Shown piece after piece: positions 57,940 to 64,000 of a DNA stretch of 64,000 nt. Numbering within the stretch: the stretch's first letter is position 1; each line of letters begins with the position of its first letter. Origin of the DNA: Massilia phyllostachyos (lineage in GTDB: Bacteria; Pseudomonadota; Gammaproteobacteria; Burkholderiales; Burkholderiaceae_D); the NCBI RefSeq assembly GCF_021044825.1, contig NZ_JAJNOC010000002.1:248001-312000 (forward strand), in the 5' to 3' direction. Both the position numbers and the translations under genes were made by a program. Under the pieces are notes generated by a model. That model ran no database searches, was not told the origin of the DNA, and worked only from the letters and a program-made list of their open reading frames with translations.

Positions 57940-58782
57940 ATGCTGATTTTTCTCGCCCTTCTGTACTTTTGTCTGGCTTCCGGCGCGATCTGGCTGGCGC
58001 TGTTCCCGGAGGGACGGGCGCTCGTTGGCCGCGGCCTGTTCGCCCTCAAGCACCGGCTGGCTGGGGGCGCAAGGAGCTGGCACAGCGCCGGCAGCCGCCG
58101 CGCCGGCGCCATCAAGGACGCGGTGCCGCACGACCTGCCCGGGACCGTGGTGCGCTTCGTCAAGCGCCACCGCATCGCCTGCGCCATCGGCGTGCCGGCG
58201 GTCCTGATCCCGTCGCTGCTGGCGCTGGCCCTGAGCCATCCGGCCATGCTGCCGGTCTACGAAGGCGCGGCCACGGCGCCCGACGCCCAGGTCGCGGCCC
58301 TGCTGCAGGGCGAGCGCCTGGCGCCGCCGGTGGCGCTGCCGCCGAACGTGTTCACCACCGCCGAGGTCGAGCTGGTGCGGCCGATGCTGGTCACGGCCAG
58401 CCGCAACTGGGGCTTGCTGCATCCGGACTTCAGCCAGCGCCTGCTGCTGGCCTTCAAGATCATGAAGGAAAAACACGGCTACGACATGGCTCTGCTGGAA
58501 GGCTATCGAAGCCCGGCGCGCCAGGACGAGCTGGCCAGCGCCGGCAGCCACGTGACCAATGCGCGCGCCTTCCAGAGCTGGCACCAGTACGGCCTGGCCG
58601 CCGACTGCGCCTTCCTGCGCGACGGCAAGCTGGTGATCTCGGAAAAAGACCCCTGGGCCATGCGCGGCTACCAGCTGTATGGCGAGGTGGCCGAGTCGCT
58701 CGGGCTGACCTGGGGCGGGCGTTGGAAGATGATGGATTTTGGCCACACCGAGCTGCGCCTGCGCGGCGTGATGCGGCGCTGA
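57940..58782 (+). CDS. M15-family peptidoglycan peptidase, TagX-like
   Basis: A 280-residue protein with two hydrophobic segments (about residues 1-20 and 83-104) and a C-terminal VanY/M15 peptidase domain: LLEGYRSPARQDEL, SWHQYGLAADCAF with zinc ligands His215 and Asp222, and DFGHTELR with His269 and Glu271. These enzymes cleave L-Ala-D-Glu or D-Ala links of peptidoglycan. The ATG at 57940 has GGGGAAG just upstream. Lying right before tssM it resembles TagX of Acinetobacter, which opens the wall for type VI assembly; this identity is inferred from fold and position. Confidence 0.85.
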   Translation: MLIFLALLYFCLASGAIWLALFPEGRALVGRGLFALKHRLAGGARSWHSAGSRRAGAIKDAVPHDLPGTVVRFVKRHRIACAIGVPAVLIPSLLALALSHPAMLPVYEGAATAPDAQVAALLQGERLAPPVALPPNVFTTAEVELVRPMLVTASRNWGLLHPDFSQRLLLAFKIMKEKHGYDMALLEGYRSPARQDELASAGSHVTNARAFQSWHQYGLAADCAFLRDGKLVISEKDPWAMRGYQLYGEVAESLGLTWGGRWKMMDFGHTELRLRGVMRR

Positions 58783-58891
58783 GACGCACGGCAGCGGCCG
58801 GGATTCTGTTGAGCCGCCGCAAACGTAGCCCGCCGGTCGCGTGCGAGCATTTCCTTTAGAACATTCCTCCAACCCACCTCCCACTCCCGCC

Positions 58892-61800
58892 ATGGCAAGA
58901 ATCTGGCAGTTCCTGACCGACAGCCGCCTGCTGGTCGCGATCGGTGTCGCCGCACTGGCGGCTTGTCTCATCATCGGCGCCGGCCTGCTCGGCATCGATC
59001 CCATCTGGGCCCTCATCGCGGGGCTTGCCTTGCTGGCCTGCTGGGGCCTGTGGTGGGCGATCCGGCGCCACATCCGCGGCCGCATGGCGCGCCAGCTGGG
59101 CGACGCCATCCTGCCCGAGGAAGAAAAGACGGGCGGCGGCGAAGTGGCCGTGCTGCGCAAGAACATGCTGGAGGCGATCGCCACCATCAAGACTTCCAAG
59201 CTGGGCCTGACGCGCGGCGCCTCGGCCCTCTACGAGCTGCCCTGGTACATGATCATCGGGAACCCGGCGGCGGGCAAGAGCAGCGCCATCGCCCGCTCCG
59301 GCCTGACTTTCCCGATCCCCGGCAACAAGGCGCTGCAGGGCGTGGGCGGCACCCGCAACTGCGACTGGTTCTTCACCACCGACGGCATCCTGCTCGACAC
59401 CGCGGGGCGTTACTCGGTCCAGCAGGACGACCGCGAAGAGTGGTTCAGCTTTCTCGAGCTCCTGAAAAAACACCGCTCGCGCGCCCCGATCAACGGCATC
59501 CTGATCGCGGTCAGCGTGGCCGAACTGGTGGCCGGGCCGACCAGCAGCTCGCACGAACTGGCGAAAAGCCTGCGCACCCGGGTCCAGGAACTGACCGAGC
59601 GCCTGGGCGTGCACGCGCCGGTCTACGTCATCTTCACCAAGGCCGACCTGGTGGCCGGCTTCACCGACTTCTTCGCCGACACCGAGCGCGCCGAACGCGA
59701 GCGCATCTGGGGCGCGACCCTGCGCTACAACCGCCGCAGCGCACCGCAGGACGTGCTGGCCTTTTTCGACGAACACTTCGACGAGCTGTACGACGGCCTG
59801 AAGGAACTCAGCCTGGCGAACATGGGCGCCAACCGCAGCACGGCGATGCGGGCCGGCGTGTTCACCTTCCCGCTCGAGTTCGCGGCGATCAAGACGCCGC
59901 TGCGCGCGTTTCTCTCGACCCTGTTCGAGGAAAACACCTATCAGTTCAAGCCGGTGTTCCGCGGCTTCTACTTCACCAGCGCGCTGCAGGAAGGCAGCGT
60001 GCAGGACCTGTCGAGCAAGCGCGTGGCCAGCCGCTTCGACCTGGCGCTGCGCGAGCAGCAGGGCGGCGCAGTGGCCGAGCAGTCCGGTTACTTCCTGCTC
60101 GACCTGTTCCGCAAGGTGATCTTCGCCGACCGCGAGCTGGTCAAACGCTACACCAATCCGACCAGCGCGCGCTGGAAGGTCGCCGCCTTTTTCGGCGCCA
60201 CTATCCTGCTCGGCGCCGCGCTGGGCGGCTGGAGCTGGTCGTACATGGGCAACCGCCAGCTGGTGGCGAACGTCCAGTCCGACCTCGACAAGGTGAACAA
60301 GCTGCAGGCCGGCCGCATCGACCTGCAGTCGCGCCTGGAAGCGCTCGACATCCTGCAGGACCGCATCGAGCAGCTGGATCAATACAAGCAGGACAAGCCG
60401 CTGGCGCTGGCCTTCGGCCTGTACCAGGGCGAGAAGCTCGAGCGCAAGCTGCGCGACGAGTACTTCGCCGGCGTGCGCGCGGTGATGGTCGAGCCGGTGA
60501 CGAGCGCGCTGGAGACCATGCTGGCCGAGGTGAACGCCAACGCGGGACAGCTGGCCCCGGGCGCCGCGCCGGACAGCCAGCAACCGGCAACCCAGAACGC
60601 GGCTTCGGCCGGCCAGCCCTACCAGAACGTGTCCGCCACCAGCGTGGCCGACGCCTACAACGCGCTCAAGACCTACCTCATGTTGGGCGACAAGTCGCGC
60701 GCCGAACCCGGCCACCTGAACGACCAGCTGACCCGCTACTGGCGCACCTGGCTGGAAGCCAACCGCGGCGCCATGCCGCGCGAGCAGATGATCCGCAGCG
60801 CCGAGCGCCTGCTGACCTTCCACCTGTCCCAGGTCCAGGATCCGGCCTGGCCGCAGATGACCCTGAAACTCGGCCTGCTCGACAGCACCCGCGAACACCT
60901 GCGGCGCGTGGTGCGCGGGACCCCGGCGCGCGAGCGCGTCTACAACGACATCAAGACCCGCGCCGCGACCCGCTTCCCGGCGGTGACGGTGGCGCGCATC
61001 GTCGGCGACCAGGATGCCAACCTGGTGGCCGGCAGCCATGCGGTGTCCGGCGCCTTCACCCGGGCGGCCTGGAAGGATTACGTGCTGGGGGCGATCCGCG
61101 AGGCGTCGAACAGCGAAGCCTCGAGCGCCGACTGGGTGCTCAAGACCGTGTCCAAGGACGACCTGACCCTGGAAGGCAGCCCGGAGCAGATCCAGAAGGC
61201 GCTGATCGACCTGTACAAGGCCGAGTATGCGCGCGAGTGGGTGAAATTCGTGCAGGGCGTCACGGTCGCCGACCTGAAAGGCTTCGAGGGCAGCGTGCAG
61301 GCCATGAACCGGCTGGGCGACCCGCAGGCCTCGCCCCTGGCCAAGCTGCTGCGCACGATCTACGACGAGACCGTGTGGGACAACCCGGGCATGGCGGCCG
61401 CCTCGATGAGCAAGAACGAGCGCACGTTCGCGATGTGGTTCAAGGAAGTCGTCCTGCGCCGCGCGCCATCCGAAGTGCGCACGGTGGCCAACAACGTCGA
61501 CCCGGCCACCCTGCTGGGCGCCCAGGGGACGGGCCCGATCGGGCGCGAGTTCGCCGGCGTGGCGCGCCTGGTAGGCGCCCGCGAAAAGGACGCGTCGCTC
61601 ATGACCGGCTACCTGGACGCGCTGTCGAAGCTGCGCACGCGCCTGAACGTGCTGAAGAACCAGGGCGACCCCGGCCCCGGCGCCAAGCAGTTCATGCAGC
61701 AGACGCTCGAGGGCAACGGCTCCGAGCTGGCCGAGGCGCTGCGCTACGTCGACGAGCAGATGCTGACCGGAATGGGCGACAGCCAGAAGGCGGCCCTGCG

Positions 61801-62632
61801 TCCGCTGCTGGTGCGGCCCCTGATCCAGACCTTCGCCATGATCGTGCTGCCGTCCGAGAGCGAGATCAACAAGACCTGGCAGCTGCAGGTGGTCGAACCC
61901 TTCCAGCGCACGCTGGCCGGCAAGTATCCGTTCGCCGCCGGGTCCTCGGTGGAAGCCACGCCGGCCGAGATCGGCCAGATCTTCGGGCCGGAAGGAGAAG
62001 TCGCCAAGTTCGTGAATACGGCGATGGGAGCGCTGGTGGTGAACCGCGGCGGGGTGCTGGCGCCGCGCACCTGGGCCGACGTCGGCATCACCCTTGCGCC
62101 GGCCGTCATCTCGGGCTTTCCGGGCTGGGTCGCGCCCTTGTCGGCGCGCGGCGTCGCCACCGGCAACGGCCCGCAGACGGTGTTCCAGATCCTGCCGCAT
62201 GCGGCGCCCGGCACGCTCGAGTACACCCTCGACATCGACGGCCAGCAGCTGCGCTACAAGAACACACCCCCGAACTGGACCAATATGGTGCATCCGGGGC
62301 CGCAGGGCGTGGCCGGCGTGCGCATCGGCGCCGTCACCTTCGACGGCCGCAACGTGGAACTGTTCAACGCGCCGGGCGAATCGGGCCTGAAGCGCATGAT
62401 CGACGCAGCCCAGAAGAACAAGAAGGAGGGCGGCGTGTTCGAGCTGCGCTGGAGCGCCCAGAACGTCACGGTCGCGGTGGACCTGAAGATCGTCTCGAGC
62501 GCCGCGGCCAACGGCAGCGGCGAGCAGGGCGCCGGCTTCAAGGGCCTGCGCCTGCCGCCCACCATCGTCGGCCGCCCGCCCGAGGGGCCGCCCGGCGGCC
62601 CGGTGCTGGCCAGCACCCAGGGAGGCCAATGA
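58892..62632 (+). CDS. tssM: Type VI secretion membrane-complex protein TssM (IcmF)
   Basis: A 1246-residue inner-membrane protein of the T6SS baseplate-anchoring complex. Two N-terminal membrane helices (about 10-28 and 33-53), an IcmF cytoplasmic domain with a Walker A GNPAAGKSS (residues 123-131, Lys129) and FTKADLVAGFTDFF, a third helix near 430-450, then a large periplasmic region with LLDLFRKVIFADRELV and the C-terminal TssM beta domain that binds TssJ. Length is typical. The start at 58892 (ARIWQFL) lacks a clear ribosome site; no better start is seen. tagF overlaps its stop. Confidence 0.95.
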   Translation: MARIWQFLTDSRLLVAIGVAALAACLIIGAGLLGIDPIWALIAGLALLACWGLWWAIRRHIRGRMARQLGDAILPEEEKTGGGEVAVLRKNMLEAIATIKTSKLGLTRGASALYELPWYMIIGNPAAGKSSAIARSGLTFPIPGNKALQGVGGTRNCDWFFTTDGILLDTAGRYSVQQDDREEWFSFLELLKKHRSRAPINGILIAVSVAELVAGPTSSSHELAKSLRTRVQELTERLGVHAPVYVIFTKADLVAGFTDFFADTERAERERIWGATLRYNRRSAPQDVLAFFDEHFDELYDGLKELSLANMGANRSTAMRAGVFTFPLEFAAIKTPLRAFLSTLFEENTYQFKPVFRGFYFTSALQEGSVQDLSSKRVASRFDLALREQQGGAVAEQSGYFLLDLFRKVIFADRELVKRYTNPTSARWKVAAFFGATILLGAALGGWSWSYMGNRQLVANVQSDLDKVNKLQAGRIDLQSRLEALDILQDRIEQLDQYKQDKPLALAFGLYQGEKLERKLRDEYFAGVRAVMVEPVTSALETMLAEVNANAGQLAPGAAPDSQQPATQNAASAGQPYQNVSATSVADAYNALKTYLMLGDKSRAEPGHLNDQLTRYWRTWLEANRGAMPREQMIRSAERLLTFHLSQVQDPAWPQMTLKLGLLDSTREHLRRVVRGTPARERVYNDIKTRAATRFPAVTVARIVGDQDANLVAGSHAVSGAFTRAAWKDYVLGAIREASNSEASSADWVLKTVSKDDLTLEGSPEQIQKALIDLYKAEYAREWVKFVQGVTVADLKGFEGSVQAMNRLGDPQASPLAKLLRTIYDETVWDNPGMAAASMSKNERTFAMWFKEVVLRRAPSEVRTVANNVDPATLLGAQGTGPIGREFAGVARLVGAREKDASLMTGYLDALSKLRTRLNVLKNQGDPGPGAKQFMQQTLEGNGSELAEALRYVDEQMLTGMGDSQKAALRPLLVRPLIQTFAMIVLPSESEINKTWQLQVVEPFQRTLAGKYPFAAGSSVEATPAEIGQIFGPEGEVAKFVNTAMGALVVNRGGVLAPRTWADVGITLAPAVISGFPGWVAPLSARGVATGNGPQTVFQILPHAAPGTLEYTLDIDGQQLRYKNTPPNWTNMVHPGPQGVAGVRIGAVTFDGRNVELFNAPGESGLKRMIDAAQKNKKEGGVFELRWSAQNVTVAVDLKIVSSAAANGSGEQGAGFKGLRLPPTIVGRPPEGPPGGPVLASTQGGQ

Positions 62633-63597
62633 TGCGCGGCCCCGTTTTGGACCGGATCGGCTACTTCGGCAAGATCCCGGCGCGCGCCGACTTCGTCAAG
62701 CTGGCCGACGACCCGGCCACCATCTCGATGCTGGACCGCTGGCTTGCCCAGGTCATGACGCAGTTGGCCGAGGATGCGCGCTGGCGCATCAACTACGACG
62801 CCATGCCGGCGGTGAGCTTCGCCCTGGTGGGACCGGGGCGCCGGCACGCGGTGGCCGGGCACCTGGTGGCCAGCCACGACCAGTCGGGACGGCGCTTTCC
62901 CTTCCTCGCCGCGCGCACCCATGCGGTGCTCGACCCGGCCGCCTTCGTCACGCGCAGCCCGCTGGCGTTCGCGCCGCTGTGGACCTTCCTCGAATCGATG
63001 TGCCCGCGCGTGCTGTGCGAACTCGATCCCGGCCCGCACCTGCAGGCGATCGCCGACGCCGCCGTGCCCCTGGGCGAGGCCGAGCCGACCCTGTCGCAGC
63101 TGCTGGCCAACGGCACCGTCGGCTCGCTCGGCGCGCTGCTGGGGGAACGCGGTTTCGCGCGCATGCTGCTGGCGCTGGGCCTGCTGCTGCAGCCCGTGAT
63201 GCACAGCCAGCCGGCCGAGCTGCACAAGAGCCTGGTGCTGCCGCTGCCGCAGGACCCCGGTCAACGCTTCGCGGTGGCGGCGTTCTGGCTGCAGCTGGTC
63301 GCGCCCTTCCTGCGCCGCGCGAACTTCGACCTGGCGCTGTTCATCACGCGCCAGGAAGGCCGGCCGGTGCTGGTGATCGGCTTCTGCGAGGCGCTGGCCG
63401 AAACCCTGCGCGCGGTGGTCGATCCGCTGGCCGGCCTGGAACAGCAGGTGCGCCTGGGCGACACCGGCTGGATCGACGAGCAGCTCTACATCGACCTTGA
63501 CGTGCGTTCGCTGGCCAGCTACCTGGCGCAGGCCGACCTGCCCCTCGGCCTGGCGCGCGACATGTTCATGAAAACCTTCATTGGAGCCGCGCCGTGA
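62632..63597 (+). CDS. tagF: Type VI secretion accessory protein TagF
   Basis: A 321-residue protein beginning GYFGKIPARADFVKL, the signature of TagF/ImpM, with MPAVSFALVGPGRRHAVAG and a RRFPFLAARTHAVLD segment. In Pseudomonas TagF represses T6SS post-translationally in opposition to the PpkA threonine-phosphorylation pathway. Start at ATG 62632, six bases after GGAGG and overlapping the tssM TGA; an ATG at 62629 is too close to the ribosome site. The next gene overlaps its stop. Confidence 0.93.
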   Translation: MRGPVLDRIGYFGKIPARADFVKLADDPATISMLDRWLAQVMTQLAEDARWRINYDAMPAVSFALVGPGRRHAVAGHLVASHDQSGRRFPFLAARTHAVLDPAAFVTRSPLAFAPLWTFLESMCPRVLCELDPGPHLQAIADAAVPLGEAEPTLSQLLANGTVGSLGALLGERGFARMLLALGLLLQPVMHSQPAELHKSLVLPLPQDPGQRFAVAAFWLQLVAPFLRRANFDLALFITRQEGRPVLVIGFCEALAETLRAVVDPLAGLEQQVRLGDTGWIDEQLYIDLDVRSLASYLAQADLPLGLARDMFMKTFIGAAP

Positions 63598-64000
63598 CCT
63601 TTTCCATGAAAGCCTCCCTGCTGGTCCTGTTCCTGGTCGCAACCGATGCCGCTGCTCAAAGTGCGCAGAGCGCGCAGCCCGTGCCCGATGCGCCAATCGT
63701 CGTCAGCGGCACGGTGGCCGACGAGGCGACCCGCGCGGCGCTGCTCGAGCGCCTGCGCAGCGTCTATGGCCCTGCGCGCGTGGTCGACCAGCTCTCGGTC
63801 GGCACCGTGGCCACGCCGGCCAACTGGAACGACTACGTGGGGCGCCTGATCAACCCGAACCTGAAGCTGGTGAGCCGCGGCCAGCTGAAGGTCGAGGGCA
63901 ACCAGGTCAGCCTGCGCGGCGACGTCGCCAACGAGGAACAGCGCGCGAAGATCGCCGGCGACATCGCCGCCAGCCTGAACCCGACCTACGTCGTCAACAA
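63594..64000 (+). CDS. Exported BON/OmpA-like protein of the T6SS cluster, 5' part only
   Basis: Starts at GTG 63594, overlapping the tagF TGA, with GGAG seven bases upstream; an ATG at 63606 is also possible. A signal peptide (ASLLVLFLVATDAAAQ) is followed by two BON-like modules (IVVSGTVADEATRAALLERL; GQLKVEGNQVSLRGDVANEE). In related clusters such N-termini precede an OmpA peptidoglycan-binding domain, which would lie beyond the window. Likely an anchoring protein of the T6SS; the full architecture is not visible. Confidence 0.75.
   Translation, partial: MTFSMKASLLVLFLVATDAAAQSAQSAQPVPDAPIVVSGTVADEATRAALLERLRSVYGPARVVDQLSVGTVATPANWNDYVGRLINPNLKLVSRGQLKVEGNQVSLRGDVANEEQRAKIAGDIAASLNPTYVVN

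Overview
The window is GC-rich chromosomal DNA of a betaproteobacterium. Gene order (carA-carB-greA-DUF4149, divergent yhbY/rlmE, ftsH-folP-glmM) and protein sequences fit the family Oxalobacteraceae, most likely Massilia or a close relative; this is inferred from gene content and protein character, not from a 16S gene.

Layout. 1-12 kb is conserved housekeeping: the tail of a GlcG/HbpS-like gene, carbamoyl-phosphate synthase (carAB), greA, a small membrane protein, the RNA-binding protein YhbY facing the 23S rRNA methyltransferase rlmE, then ftsH, folP and glmM, followed by tRNA-Pro(UGG) and tRNA-Arg(UCU). 12-15.4 kb holds a small DUF5710 protein, an exported UlaG-like metallo-hydrolase and a large TolA/TonB-like protein.

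15.5-44.6 kb is a large exopolysaccharide (EPS) locus. The rightward half has a Wza-type exporter lipoprotein, a Wzc-type BY-kinase, a secreted parallel beta-helix protein, a methyltransferase, Wzx flippase, Wzy polymerase, a family-4 glycosyltransferase, a phosphoglycosyl transferase, a DegT aminotransferase and a PAP2-like membrane protein, with a leftward acyltransferase between. The leftward half (44.6 to 32.7 kb) has a WbpM-type 4,6-dehydratase, the five enzymes WbpA-B-E-D-I that together make UDP-2,3-diacetamido-2,3-dideoxy-mannuronic acid, a second glycosyltransferase, a GNAT-like acetyltransferase, a deacetylase-like protein and a second beta-helix protein paralogous to the first. Together these can build lipid-linked repeat units, flip and polymerise them, export the chain and decorate it. 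Three AT-rich islands, one made of four tandem units of about 132 bp, sit upstream of EPS transcription units. A pair of palindromic repeat elements lies where the two halves converge.

45-64 kb: a DUF1460 lipoprotein, a large TonB-dependent receptor, two tiny charged proteins, an envelope-sensing operon (two LiaI/LiaF-like membrane proteins plus a LytS-type kinase and LytTR regulator), a leftward DNA-repair pair (FAN1-type nuclease and an Fe-S DinG/XPD-like helicase) under a perfect LexA box, an unrecognised proline/alanine-rich membrane protein, and the start of a type VI secretion cluster (M15 peptidase resembling TagX, TssM, TagF, a BON/OmpA-like exported protein cut by the window end).

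Most impressive long antisense or alternate-frame ORFs here are GC-codon shadows and were left out.
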